The position numbers and the translations under genes were made by a program. The notes beneath the pieces were generated by a model. That model did no database searches, was not told the origin of the DNA, and was given only the letters and a program-made list of their open reading frames with translations. Shown piece by piece: positions 43,621-53,024 of a stretch of DNA of 62,900 nt; within the stretch, counting starts at the first letter, position 1; every line of letters starts with the position of its first letter. This stretch comes from a virus: IMG/VR virus record IMGVR_UViG_3300031857_000168, positions 1 to 62,900 of that record; one strand, given 5' to 3'.

Positions 43621-46600
43621 ATGACATGTACTTACCGGTTTACAGACACTGACGGTAAGCAAGTAGTCATTCAAGGACAGGCTGCGTTCAAAGCTTTTTT
43701 AGCTGAAGGCGGTTTGGAGCGACTGGGAATTACTGCTCCTCAAAAACCTGTTTCTTTCCAGCGGCGTCAAGGCAATGTGCTTGATAGAATACCGGAACTT
43801 GATTTGCGTGACGCTGCAGACGCCATCGCAAAGATGGACCCCGACGTTCGGGATGACACCATGCTTGGCGATTTCCCCGGGGGCGCCGATGGGTACAACC
43901 TATACGAAGCCAGAACACTGCTTAAAAAACCTAGCGAAAAACTAAAGCGCGTTACTGAAAGCAATAGTTTTTCGTTGTGGCAACAGTATGATTACATTGC
44001 TAACGCAGACGGTGAATACTTCGGTGTAACCAAAGAGGAAGACCCGGACGAACCGGATGACGAAACGAAATTTGTATATTCGTTTTCTCCGCTTGATAAC
44101 CCAAGAACCGGCACTACAACAACGACTGATCAGACTGACGAGCTATTCAGAGAGATGCGCGCATCACTCGGTGAAGCGCCAAAATTTCAACGCCGCCAAG
44201 TTGATATTGGCGCAGCTCTTCAAGACAGAGTAGATAATGATTTTGATGCGTTGGTTGAAGAGTACAATCGGCTTGAAGGTACAGATAACGGCGTAGTTCT
44301 TGACGCTGATATCGCCCGCGAGCTTTCTCCTGAATACCGCGCGGATCGGTCCAGAGCTGGTGAGGTGCATGAAGCTGTCGGTAATTTTATCGATAAGCTT
44401 TACGAACAGCGGATGCAAGAAACCAGTCCAGATGGTTTGGTTGTGTTGATGGCTGGCGGCGGTGGTGCCGGCAAATCTAGTTCAAAAAATCTTCTTGCTG
44501 ACGCCTATAGCCTTGCCGACATTATTCTTGACGGCACCTTGTCTACTTACAAAAGCGCCAAACAGCGCGTGCAGGCAGCGCTTGACGCCGGTCAAGATGT
44601 AAACATTGCCTACATATACCGTGACCCAGTAGACGCTGTAAAAAACGGTGTGCTACCACGCGCCATGCGGACTGGGCGCGTCGTGCCTGTTGACGGTTTG
44701 GTCAAAGGCCATGCAGGATCAAACGAAACCATACGCAAACTGCAGGAAGACTACGGCGACAATCCGGCGTTTAAGATATTTGCTGTAGATAACTCTAGGG
44801 GTGAAGGTAACGCGGCGCTGATTAATGTAGATGAAATCCCCCGCGTTGAACGAGAAGGTTTAAAAGAGGAGTTGATAAATGCAATCAATGAAGAATACAA
44901 AGCAGGACGAATCAGCGAAAAAATCTATCGCGCCTCGCTCGGACAAAGTACCAGAGAAGGTGCTGCTGCGACGCAAAATGTTCGAGAACAGATTGAAGAA
45001 GGCGTTCGCGAACGGAGGGGACCTGTCGGGCAAAGAAACGCCGTAGCATTTCAAAGACGGCAGCGCGGCCGTGAGACTGAAGGCTGGGTTCTCAGCCGCG
45101 ATGAGGTAGGTCGTTTCCGTTTCGGCGCTGGCGCAAAAGCGTACCGCTACGCTGCGGACGTCGCTAACCTAGTGCTCGATAAGATTGGCATGAAGCCGGT
45201 CAGCGAGGACCTTGGCCGCGCGATGCGCAAGATGAAGGCGGAAGTAGAGCGCGCTCAACGTCTAACCGTAGACGTGGCTGCCAAGATGAAAGACCTGCCG
45301 GAACAAGAACGGCAAATGATTAGCGACGTGATCGAGGGTGAATTAAAGCGCGGAGTCAAACCGCCACAACACGTGCTGATGTTGGCAGCGTCTCTGCAGT
45401 CAATCATGTCTGAACAATCTGCAGAACTGGTGCGCTTAGGTATGTTGTCGCCCGAAGCAGCCGGCCGTTGGGATGGTAAATACCTGCCACGCTTCTACGA
45501 ACAGAAGCTAGGTGATGAAGTTAAGGCGTGGTCAAAGGCAGCCAAAGCTTTGCTTGGCCGTAAGAAAACCATGCAGGGCATCGGCGGGTCTAGCCTAAAG
45601 TCTCGCGGCATGTTTGAACTAATCAACACCGACGACCTGCAGGACTGGTTGGATGAAGGCTGGGAGATTAGGGATAAAGATTTCGACCCGGCTGTTGATG
45701 ACACAGTGATGGTGTGGCGGGACTACACCCGCAAAGAACGTGACGACATGGGCGAAATCAGAGACGCCATGTTCCGCTTCGTGATGGGCTACAACAAATC
45801 CCAGCGGGACATTGCGCTTGGCCGCCTGTACGAATCGCTCGCCGATAACTTCGCCAGCAAAAGAGAACTGCCGGGGTATGTGAAAGTACCGGATACTTTA
45901 GTCGAGGATACGTTTGCCCGCAGATACGGCAAGCTGGCAGGTAAATGGGTGCCGGCTGAAGTCATGGACCACCTATCTGCATTCGACCAGTCGCAACAAA
46001 ATGAGCTGCTGAAAATGTATCTCAAAGGTTTGTCGATGTGGAAGGAAGGTAAAACTGTTCTGAATCCGGTGTCGCATGCCAACAACGTAATGTCTAACGT
46101 GACCATGGCGCACTTCGCCGGCGTGTCTTATTGGGACCTTCACAAGTACGCTGGCGCCATGCGTGATCTGCTGAAGAATACTCCGATGGTGCAGGAAGCG
46201 TTAGACGCCGGCCTGTTTGGCGGTACGTTTAACCGCGCCGAACTGTTGGATCAGATGCCGCCGCAGCTAAAAGCTTTGGCTGGCATGAGCGAGTCTCGCC
46301 TGAAAAAAGGCGTCGATACAGTTTGGAACGCGTTGAGCTGGTTCCTGCGCAAGCCTGCAGCCACAGCATACCAAGCTGAAGATCAGTTCTTCCGGTACCT
46401 TATCTACAAAGACGCTCGCGATCGTGGGTTAGATGTTGACGACGCGATAGATTATTCTCAGCGCTACATCTTCACCTATGATGATCTGCCAAGAGGCGCA
46501 CGCGTGGCCAGAGATTTTGCGCTGCCATTCTTTGCCTACACTTACAAAGTTGTGCCGCCTATCGTAAACACAGCCCTAGAAAAACCATGGCGCTATGCTG

Positions 46601-47454
46601 CCCCGGCGGCAGCTTTGTACGCCATCAATGCCGCCATGTACGCTATGGCCGCAGGGCTTGGCGGCGGTGAGGATGAAGACTGGTGGACGGTCATCCGGCG
46701 CTATGTAACGGACCCGGAGTTCCGCGACAAAGCAAAAAAGATGGAAGAGCAGGAGCGAGAAAACCTACCGCCGTGGATGAAGGGCGCCAGCTTTACATTA
46801 GGTACTCCGAAAGCAATCCGCATGGGCATGGACGACGTGACAAACTTGCCGCTGTTCCTTGACGTCAGCCGAATTTTCCCGGGCGGTGACCTGCTTGACG
46901 CGCATGCAAACGCTGGGGGCGTACCGTTGCTACAACCAATAACACCTAGCAACCCAGTGCTCAATACTGTCGGCGCCATGATCTGGAATAAGGACAGTTT
47001 CTTCGGCAAGGAAATAGTTGATAAGAACGACACGGCTGCCGAGGCGGCTGAGAAGCGTGGCCAGTGGATATGGAAGCAGTTCAGTCCTGCCGTCGCCGTG
47101 GGTAACTATCACTGGGACCGCGCCATGAATGTCATCGCCAACCAGACAGGCCAACCGGTTTTCGGTTATACCGGCATCGGTAAGGACGGCCTCCCGGTAC
47201 AGCTCCCCTACGCCGCCGCTCAAACTGTCGGTATTAAGATCAGGCCGATCGATCTCGAACTGTCTGAACAAATCTCCAAATCCGAGCGGGAGAAAACTAT
47301 TCGTGACCTTGACGCCGAGATCAGACAGATCAAGCGGCTGGAGAAGAAAGGCGCCATAACCGAGAGCGCAGCAGAGAAGCAGATCGAACTTCAGAAAGAA
47401 AAGAAATCGAGACTTAAAGAAGGTCTTACGGTTGAAGGCGAGAAGCCTAAATAA
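43621..47454 (+). CDS. Giant polyvalent protein with zeta-like kinase and LPD38-like domains
   Basis: This 1277-residue protein has a short N-terminal domain and a P-loop kinase resembling zeta toxins (Walker A GGGGAGKSS with K285; later IYRDPVDAVKNGVLPRAM). A long C-terminal region includes a polyvalent-protein LPD38-like segment (~residues 900-1010: AAATAYQAEDQFFRYLIYKD-type helices). The pentapeptide FQRRQ occurs at 46-50, 189-193 and 477-481, bracketing the kinase. Zeta toxins phosphorylate UDP-GlcNAc; a role against host wall synthesis is inference. Confidence 0.83.
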   Translation: MTCTYRFTDTDGKQVVIQGQAAFKAFLAEGGLERLGITAPQKPVSFQRRQGNVLDRIPELDLRDAADAIAKMDPDVRDDTMLGDFPGGADGYNLYEARTLLKKPSEKLKRVTESNSFSLWQQYDYIANADGEYFGVTKEEDPDEPDDETKFVYSFSPLDNPRTGTTTTTDQTDELFREMRASLGEAPKFQRRQVDIGAALQDRVDNDFDALVEEYNRLEGTDNGVVLDADIARELSPEYRADRSRAGEVHEAVGNFIDKLYEQRMQETSPDGLVVLMAGGGGAGKSSSKNLLADAYSLADIILDGTLSTYKSAKQRVQAALDAGQDVNIAYIYRDPVDAVKNGVLPRAMRTGRVVPVDGLVKGHAGSNETIRKLQEDYGDNPAFKIFAVDNSRGEGNAALINVDEIPRVEREGLKEELINAINEEYKAGRISEKIYRASLGQSTREGAAATQNVREQIEEGVRERRGPVGQRNAVAFQRRQRGRETEGWVLSRDEVGRFRFGAGAKAYRYAADVANLVLDKIGMKPVSEDLGRAMRKMKAEVERAQRLTVDVAAKMKDLPEQERQMISDVIEGELKRGVKPPQHVLMLAASLQSIMSEQSAELVRLGMLSPEAAGRWDGKYLPRFYEQKLGDEVKAWSKAAKALLGRKKTMQGIGGSSLKSRGMFELINTDDLQDWLDEGWEIRDKDFDPAVDDTVMVWRDYTRKERDDMGEIRDAMFRFVMGYNKSQRDIALGRLYESLADNFASKRELPGYVKVPDTLVEDTFARRYGKLAGKWVPAEVMDHLSAFDQSQQNELLKMYLKGLSMWKEGKTVLNPVSHANNVMSNVTMAHFAGVSYWDLHKYAGAMRDLLKNTPMVQEALDAGLFGGTFNRAELLDQMPPQLKALAGMSESRLKKGVDTVWNALSWFLRKPAATAYQAEDQFFRYLIYKDARDRGLDVDDAIDYSQRYIFTYDDLPRGARVARDFALPFFAYTYKVVPPIVNTALEKPWRYAAPAAALYAINAAMYAMAAGLGGGEDEDWWTVIRRYVTDPEFRDKAKKMEEQERENLPPWMKGASFTLGTPKAIRMGMDDVTNLPLFLDVSRIFPGGDLLDAHANAGGVPLLQPITPSNPVLNTVGAMIWNKDSFFGKEIVDKNDTAAEAAEKRGQWIWKQFSPAVAVGNYHWDRAMNVIANQTGQPVFGYTGIGKDGLPVQLPYAAAQTVGIKIRPIDLELSEQISKSEREKTIRDLDAEIRQIKRLEKKGAITESAAEKQIELQKEKKSRLKEGLTVEGEKPK

Positions 47455-47455
47455 T

Positions 47456-48097
47456 TTACTCACCGCGACCGTCATAGGTGACATCTTCGGTGTCACCTAG
47501 TCTCCACTTTGCTTTATTCTCCACGCGAAATTTTTTAGTCGCAACTTTAAAGTCCGGCGTCTTCATGTCCTGCGGATTCAATGCCGCGTCAAAAAATAAG
47601 CACCGATTGTTTGGCTGCAGAGCGAACTGACCATTGTGTAGTTTCAATAGATTGAAACTTTTGTGTTCGTCCATGCTTTCGCTGAAACCAAAGTCAGGTA
47701 TCCGTGGATCAGGCGAACAACAGTCCAGTGTAAACATGTACTCGCCGTCATGTAGTTTGCGGTCTTTGCCAAAAAATTGCGCGCGCAATCCTTTCAACAG
47801 CGGTTTCTCTACGACCGTCACATCGTAGCTCATGGCGTCCCAAATCTGCAGAACATCCAACGGGAGATCGCCGCCCAACTGGCTGGCATCGTCGTGTTTG
47901 AAGGCGCTGATTGGTAACTTGTCAAACAGCGCGCCGTACTCAGGTAAGTAGGTTTCAAAACGAAACGCTTCACCGCGTATAGACTTCACACTACACCACA
48001 CACCTTGCACAAAGTCATCGTGTCCGCGTTCAAAGTCGTACAAGTATTCAGCTCGGACTAGTACTTTGACTGGCGGCAGAGGACATATGAAGCTCAT
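47456..48097 (-). CDS. Unknown 213-residue protein
   Basis: MSFICPLPPVKVLVRAEYLY begins a soluble alpha/beta protein with VQGVWCSVKSIRGEAFRFET and LPLDVLQIWDAMSYDVTVVE. Similar proteins occur near phage replication genes. Its stop lies one base from that of the convergent late operon; its start overlaps the preceding stop (TAATG). Function unknown. Confidence 0.82.
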   Translation of the reverse strand: MSFICPLPPVKVLVRAEYLYDFERGHDDFVQGVWCSVKSIRGEAFRFETYLPEYGALFDKLPISAFKHDDASQLGGDLPLDVLQIWDAMSYDVTVVEKPLLKGLRAQFFGKDRKLHDGEYMFTLDCCSPDPRIPDFGFSESMDEHKSFNLLKLHNGQFALQPNNRCLFFDAALNPQDMKTPDFKVATKKFRVENKAKWRLGDTEDVTYDGRGE

Positions 48098-48285
48098 TAG
48101 AATCTAGCCTTTTCTCTGGTTTTGTTTCTCTGAACACAGTCAGCGCACTTCCATCTCCTGCGCAAACCCTTCATTATGGATACCCACTCCCCGCCTTGAA
48201 TCGGGTGCGCCCAGTTACACTGACTGCACCAGCGCTTACCAGTTATTAACTCTACGCTCCGATGAAACTTGTCCTTGGTCTTCAT
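48097..48285 (-). CDS. Small zinc-knuckle protein
   Basis: The 62-residue frame from MKTKDKFHRSVELITGKRWC has CSQC and CADC pairs separated by ~26 residues, an HNH- or zinc-ribbon-like layout without clear catalytic residues. A longer start at 48336 is possible. It overlaps the XRE-type gene by 50 bp in another frame. Confidence 0.68.
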   Translation of the reverse strand: MKTKDKFHRSVELITGKRWCSQCNWAHPIQGGEWVSIMKGLRRRWKCADCVQRNKTREKARF

Positions 48286-48505
48286 CCTCAGCCGCCATCT
48301 GTCTGATTTTTTCAATCGACAACCCTGTCTTATCATAGATAATCAGGATCATTTTTGCCGTCAGATTTTTATGGTCATTTCTAATTCTACTCAAAGCCGC
48401 CGGAGATGAGTAAAGAATTTCTGCCAGTTCTACGTCGCTTTTTACTTTGAATTTTTTGAATAGATACGCAAACAGTTTTCTTTCCGGTACTTTTAAATTC
48501 CTCAT
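48236..48505 (-). CDS. XRE/Cro-type HTH regulator
   Basis: This 89-residue protein contains a Cro/CI-like helix-turn-helix (SDVELAEILYSSPAALSRIR) and a following helix (KMILIIYDKTGLSIEKIRQM). It should bind an operator; the paired GTGACAGTGAC promoters are possible targets. Its start overlaps the upstream stop as ATGA. Confidence 0.8.
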   Translation of the reverse strand: MRNLKVPERKLFAYLFKKFKVKSDVELAEILYSSPAALSRIRNDHKNLTAKMILIIYDKTGLSIEKIRQMAAEDEDQGQVSSERRVNNW

Positions 48506-48693
48506 AGTGCTTCTCTTTTTTCTTTCATCCAGCTGACTACGTCCTCTTCTAGCCACAATAGTTTTCTTGTTTTTGGTATGCGCAGCACCGGCGGTAAAGT
48601 TCCCGGTCGGCGGCGTGCGTCAGAGCGGATTGTTTCAGGTGTTCTGTGTAACAACTTTGCCAGCTCTTCGACACCAATAGTTTTAAGGTTCAT
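48502..48693 (-). CDS. AlpA/excisionase-like HTH protein
   Basis: This 63-residue protein MNLKTIGVEELAKLLHRTPE then TIRSDARRRPG has the winged-helix MerR/AlpA (HTH_17) layout, with LLWLEEDVVSWMKEK at the end. Such proteins regulate transcription or excision; no integrase is present, so regulation is more likely. ATG 48693 overlaps the polymerase stop as TGATG. Confidence 0.8.
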   Translation of the reverse strand: MNLKTIGVEELAKLLHRTPETIRSDARRRPGTLPPVLRIPKTRKLLWLEEDVVSWMKEKREAL

Positions 48694-50711
48694 CAATCAA
48701 TCTCCTTCATGTAATACGGTGTCTCGAATCCATCCCCACGCAGTGGAAGCCCGGGCGCCCAATGGATCGGCCGCCCCATAACTTCTTCAGCGGTCTTTAC
48801 GTTTCGTGGGCCGTTTATCAATTCCTCCATGACGATCTCATCATGTACCGTAGTCAGCATGGTGTAGCCTTCTTGATGTAGACGGTGCATGGATTCAGCC
48901 AGACAGTCGCGGGCGATAGCTTGTGTGATGTTTTCCACCAGCTTGCCGCCATAAGTCGGCACGCGGGTCCATTGCTTCGTCTTCTGGTCCATGCCTTCGT
49001 AAGTCAATGAGCCCGCTCTGGCTACGGCAAACTTTGAACCATCACTTTTCTCTCGGTACAGTTCTTCTTTTTCTATTCGAGGTTTGACGTAGGACAACCG
49101 CCGTCCACTGGGCAGCGTGATAAACAGGAACCCAGACTCCCACTTAAATATCAATTTGGATTTCCCGCCAGCGATCGGCAGGGCTATCTCGCAATGATTG
49201 CCGACAGCCTGCTTGGCCGCCCCTTCACAGTCATACCAGAGGTGCACAATCTCCGGGTTGGCTTCACGCCAAGCTTCTTTAATCGGGTCCAGCTCGTCCT
49301 CACGAAGGCCCATATCAAGTGCACCCATGGTCTTCAGTGCGCCGGCTCCGCCTTGATATCCCAGCGCCAGCTCGGCCACCTTCCCTTTGAATCGATACGG
49401 TGATTTCTTATCGACGCTCCCGGGCGGCAGCTTGAACATTTGCTCAGCTGATGCTTCGTAGATTTTGCCGTGCGTATTGAACACATCGAGACGCCACCGG
49501 CACCAAGCCAGCCAAGCAACAACCCGGGCTTCAATCGCGCTGAAGTCAACGATCACAAACTTATGCCCGGGGCGCGCGACGAACGCGGTTCTGATCAGCT
49601 GTGACAGCGTATCGAACACGCTGCCAAACAGCATTTCAATATCAGCGAATCGACCATCACGCATTAGCCTGCGGGCTAGATCGATGTCACGTAATTTATT
49701 TTGCGGAAGGTTCTGTACCTGTACCAGACGCCCGGCCCAGCGTCCGGTGCGGTTGGCCCCATAGAATTGCGTTAGCCCACGCACGGCGCCGTCTGGGCAC
49801 ATTGCCCGCTGCATCGCGTGATACTTTGACACGCTGGTCTTGGCCAGCTCTTGACGCAGCTCAAGTACCCTACGCACTGTGTCGCTGTCAGTGCCGGTTA
49901 GAATTTTCGGTATGGTCTTTTTTGTTATGTCGGATATCTCGACATCCTCATTGACTTGCAACCACGATAGAAGTTGGTTCCGGCTATTTGGGTTTGATAG
50001 CCCGGTCAATGCGATCGCTTCGTTAGTAAGTTTCTGTTTGAAAGTCTCATCGCAAATGATCGCGTGGTCTACTAGGTCTTGATCAATCATGATGCCATGT
50101 TGGTTCATCTGTTGATCAATCGCCCACAGGTCAAGTTCTTTGGCAGGCACAGGGAACTTAGCCAGCTTCAAAGCAATTTCTCTTTCTGACTCTACGTCAC
50201 GAATGCAGTACTCTCTGAACAAGCTCCATTTCTCTGGATCGTGATGCGGTAGATTCCTTGTGCGGCCGCCGTTCTTCTGGGTCGGTTTGCAAGGCAAACA
50301 AAAATACCTGACCAAGGATGACCCCTGATTCATTTTCTGTTTGTCGGTAGCAAGCCTGAGAACTTTACCGACGTCGGCCAAGTTGCCCGGCAGTCCAAGG
50401 TATAACGCATGAACGCTAGTGCACCGCCAGTGTTTGGGGTCCACCTTGCATTTATAGTGCGCGGCTATACAAGCTATTTCAAACGCGGCGTTGTATGCGG
50501 TTTTAATTACATTCGGGTCGTCGATTGCGTCAATCACATCGTCCGGTAATTCTTCGCCTTGTTTCAGATCGACCAGCTTTACAGGCTGGTCGTCGAAAGC
50601 ATAAGCAAACAACATGATTTCAAAGTCTAAACTAGATACATACTTATGCATCCCCGCTTTCTTCAGGTCGATGCTGCTGTAAGTCTCTAAGTCTATTCTT
50701 AATGTGGTCAT
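48693..50711 (-). CDS. Family A DNA polymerase
   Basis: This 672-residue polymerase has an N-terminal 3'-5' exonuclease (D7 and E9 in RIDLET; D172 in YCIRD), motif A VDFSAIEAR (D389, E394), motif B KGKVAELALGYQGG (~residue 442-455) and motif C VHDE (H623, D624, E625). It is the phage replicase. It belongs to the phage type that travels with DUF2800, DUF2815, VRR-NUC and SNF2 genes, all found here. Its 5' end overlaps the next small gene by 68 bp. Confidence 0.96.
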   Translation of the reverse strand: MTTLRIDLETYSSIDLKKAGMHKYVSSLDFEIMLFAYAFDDQPVKLVDLKQGEELPDDVIDAIDDPNVIKTAYNAAFEIACIAAHYKCKVDPKHWRCTSVHALYLGLPGNLADVGKVLRLATDKQKMNQGSSLVRYFCLPCKPTQKNGGRTRNLPHHDPEKWSLFREYCIRDVESEREIALKLAKFPVPAKELDLWAIDQQMNQHGIMIDQDLVDHAIICDETFKQKLTNEAIALTGLSNPNSRNQLLSWLQVNEDVEISDITKKTIPKILTGTDSDTVRRVLELRQELAKTSVSKYHAMQRAMCPDGAVRGLTQFYGANRTGRWAGRLVQVQNLPQNKLRDIDLARRLMRDGRFADIEMLFGSVFDTLSQLIRTAFVARPGHKFVIVDFSAIEARVVAWLAWCRWRLDVFNTHGKIYEASAEQMFKLPPGSVDKKSPYRFKGKVAELALGYQGGAGALKTMGALDMGLREDELDPIKEAWREANPEIVHLWYDCEGAAKQAVGNHCEIALPIAGGKSKLIFKWESGFLFITLPSGRRLSYVKPRIEKEELYREKSDGSKFAVARAGSLTYEGMDQKTKQWTRVPTYGGKLVENITQAIARDCLAESMHRLHQEGYTMLTTVHDEIVMEELINGPRNVKTAEEVMGRPIHWAPGLPLRGDGFETPYYMKEID

Positions 50712-50832
50712 GTTCTTTTTCTGCGGCTTCTAGTCTGGTCAACACTTTATCAATAAGCTGTTCAGCTCTTCGCAATAGAATGACTAACTCTTCACGCGTG
50801 AGGTCGTCAAGCTTCTGCTTGCTCTGGTGCAT
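50644..50832 (-). CDS. Small coiled-coil protein
   Basis: The 62-residue frame MHQSKQKLDDLTREELVILL is a continuous coiled coil (AEQLIDKVLTRLEAAEKEHD) overlapping both neighbours. The overlap with the polymerase start suggests translational coupling. Function unknown. Confidence 0.7.
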   Translation of the reverse strand: MHQSKQKLDDLTREELVILLRRAEQLIDKVLTRLEAAEKEHDHIKNRLRDLQQHRPEESGDA

Positions 50833-51013
50833 CGGGCTTCTCGCTATCAGCTGATTTTGCTAGGCTCATAGATTGCAGTTGATACAGGTACTGTCCTCGA
50901 ATCTCATTAAACAAACCGTCGCTTTCTTCTCTCGGCATTTTGTTTAATGCTTTTAACACCAGCTCAACACCGGCTGGCACCATTTGTATATTGAGTATGA
51001 TTGGTTTATTCAT
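50807..51013 (-). CDS. Unknown 68-residue protein
   Basis: MNKPIILNIQMVPAGVELVL, with AGGTGA upstream, encodes a helical protein with an acidic C-terminus. It overlaps the next gene by 26 bases. No recognised domain; it is in the replication operon. Confidence 0.7.
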   Translation of the reverse strand: MNKPIILNIQMVPAGVELVLKALNKMPREESDGLFNEIRGQYLYQLQSMSLAKSADSEKPDAPEQAEA

Positions 51014-51103
51014 TGGTCACCTATAAAAAGTGGGGTACTCGCTGCGTCTGCAAGCGCCATGCATCCACATTCGGTTCACAGCATCCGCTTTCCCCCGTAA
51101 CGA

Positions 51104-51667
51104 TTAACTCATGAAGTCTTCGTCGTCATCGCTGAAGTCAGAGTCTGCATTGGTGCGGCCAGACAACGGCTCACCGTCTTCGACTTTCTGAACATTCTGC
51201 AAACCCGCGCCGATACCTCGGTTCCCTTTCGCGTTGAATGGGAAGAAGTTAACCGACACGCGGGCATAGCAGCCGCTGTACACGTCAGATTCGCCGAGTG
51301 GGATCAGCTTGCCTTCGATGTCACGTTCTTTGCCAACGACACCCGGCTTATCCTTTGAGTTCGTGTTGATGAACCAATGGCCTTTGTACTCCGGGCTATC
51401 ACGCTCAGCATCACCGTCGCGTAGAGGCATCTTCAAACCCGCAGGAACTTTACCGCCCCACAGATCAGCGCCTTTAACCTTGGCTGCCTCAACAGCTGCC
51501 TTGATTTTAGCGACGGTCTCTGTGTCTCCCTTTGGAATCAAAAGGCACACGCTGTACTTCGGCTCTTGCCCTGCTTCTTGCGCGCGGGGCTTGAACAGAT
51601 TGGCGTACGAAAGGCGCACCTTACCGGTGATGATTTTGGTACCTGCATCTTTTGCTACTGTGGACAT
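51104..51667 (-). CDS. DUF2815 ssDNA-binding-type protein
   Basis: This 187-residue DUF2815 member (ITGKVRLSYANLFKPRA; KYSVCLLIPKGDTETVAKIK) has a highly acidic C-terminal tail (DSDFSDDDEDFMS) of the sort seen in SSB proteins. Family members are regarded as phage ssDNA-binding proteins. It lies beside the DUF2800 nuclease, as in many phages. Confidence 0.88.
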   Translation of the reverse strand: MSTVAKDAGTKIITGKVRLSYANLFKPRAQEAGQEPKYSVCLLIPKGDTETVAKIKAAVEAAKVKGADLWGGKVPAGLKMPLRDGDAERDSPEYKGHWFINTNSKDKPGVVGKERDIEGKLIPLGESDVYSGCYARVSVNFFPFNAKGNRGIGAGLQNVQKVEDGEPLSGRTNADSDFSDDDEDFMS

Positions 51668-51688
51668 ACGGTCCTCCTATTTACTGAG

Positions 51689-52870
51689 TTACGAAAAATC
51701 TGCATCGACTGAATTCGATACAGGGATCGCCGGTCTTTTATCGCTGTCCGGCACCAGCGTTGGTTTACCCGCAGGCTTGGTAATCAGGTCACCAAGTATG
51801 CGAGTAAAGTCTTTGCCAAGAACTTTTTCCATGGCAGTAATCCCAAGCAACGACCGCTCATAAACAACAGCGTCATCGATGCCGTGGTTCTTTAATCTCA
51901 GTGCAACTTCATCTGCGTTTGTATACCGACGGTTGCTTCTGCCCTCAACCAACTTAAACCCGGGCACAAGATTACCTTTTGCTGCTTGCTTAAGTGAGTG
52001 CTCTTTGATGTCGTTCAACCACGCAATCACACTGTCAGCCTTCGGCAGGATTTCGGCGATCTGTTCCATCGTCAGCTGCTCCGCTGGCTTCAACGCGAAC
52101 TCGCTTTGCGCGACGGCCAAGGAAGCTTCCGCTCGCTTTGGGCAGGTAAATCGTGCCCGGCAAAAGCCGTCCTTGCAATGATCGCCTGCAACCAATTCAC
52201 CTTCACCGTTCCATGCAAGCTTCGCACGCGGGGCAACAAAGTTATTTGCCCAGTCTAACAGCTCATCGATCGCCAACTCTTCGCCGGTGTAATTATTCAA
52301 TCGCGGTTGTAGCACTAGCGTTCTAACTCGGAAGATGTCATACAGCATGCCGAACTGGTTATAAGCACCGAGACCGTACAGCCGCATTTGAGAATTGTTT
52401 GCGCCATCAACATAGATGCCTTTGCCGTATTTTAAATCGATGACTTCAACCAAGCCGTCAGTAATTATCACAAGATCACCAGTGCCAAAACCTTGAGGTA
52501 CCCAAGGGCTGAAGTCCAGTCGTTGCTCGACCATAAAGATCGGGTCTTTGCACCGCTTCCTTGCTTCTTTAATTAGCTCAAGTGAACGTGTATGCGCAGC
52601 CAGCACATTGTCCAAAAGACTCTTGGACCAAAACTCATGCGCCTCTTGTTCCTTGCGTTTGGTTTTGTATTCCTTGTCGCTTATTAAACCTAATTCAAAC
52701 TTCAACATGTTCTCGAATACATCATGCGCGAACGTGCCTTCACGTGCGAAGTCTGTATCTGAATCAGCAAACGGCTCTTCCATCCGCATGCTGGGTGTAC
52801 ATGTCAACCACTTCTCTGAACCAGAAGCAGAAAGCTTTGCATGCAATTTTACTGGCGCGATATTAGCCAT
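51689..52870 (-). CDS. DUF2800 Cas4/RecB-like nuclease
   Basis: This 393-residue protein begins MANIAPVKLHAKLSASGSEK (AGGAGA upstream). It has the PD-(D/E)XK core GFGTGDLVIITDG, then EVIDLKYGKG, and a C-terminal cysteine group (CKDGFCRARFTCPKR) that could hold an iron-sulphur or zinc site. DUF2800 proteins act as recombination exonucleases together with a DUF2815 partner. Confidence 0.9.
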   Translation of the reverse strand: MANIAPVKLHAKLSASGSEKWLTCTPSMRMEEPFADSDTDFAREGTFAHDVFENMLKFELGLISDKEYKTKRKEQEAHEFWSKSLLDNVLAAHTRSLELIKEARKRCKDPIFMVEQRLDFSPWVPQGFGTGDLVIITDGLVEVIDLKYGKGIYVDGANNSQMRLYGLGAYNQFGMLYDIFRVRTLVLQPRLNNYTGEELAIDELLDWANNFVAPRAKLAWNGEGELVAGDHCKDGFCRARFTCPKRAEASLAVAQSEFALKPAEQLTMEQIAEILPKADSVIAWLNDIKEHSLKQAAKGNLVPGFKLVEGRSNRRYTNADEVALRLKNHGIDDAVVYERSLLGITAMEKVLGKDFTRILGDLITKPAGKPTLVPDSDKRPAIPVSNSVDADFS

Positions 52871-53024
52871 TGAATTTCTCCTGCTTAACCATCCCCTCGG
52901 CAATAGAGAAAGCTTCTTTTTGTAGCTCTTCGTTAGTGTTCTTTTTGTTCTTTGCGATTAGACCGATCAAAGCAAAAGCAGCATACAGTCGCAGCCAGTC
53001 TTGCTTATCCGAACCGGAAGTCAT
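52863..53024 (-). CDS. Unknown 53-residue protein
   Basis: MTSGSDKQDWLRLYAAFALI has a hydrophobic N-terminal helix and a charged rest. The start overlaps the upstream stop as ATGA; its 3' end overlaps the DUF2800 start by eight bases and carries that gene's SD. Function unknown. Confidence 0.72.
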   Translation of the reverse strand: MTSGSDKQDWLRLYAAFALIGLIAKNKKNTNEELQKEAFSIAEGMVKQEKFNG

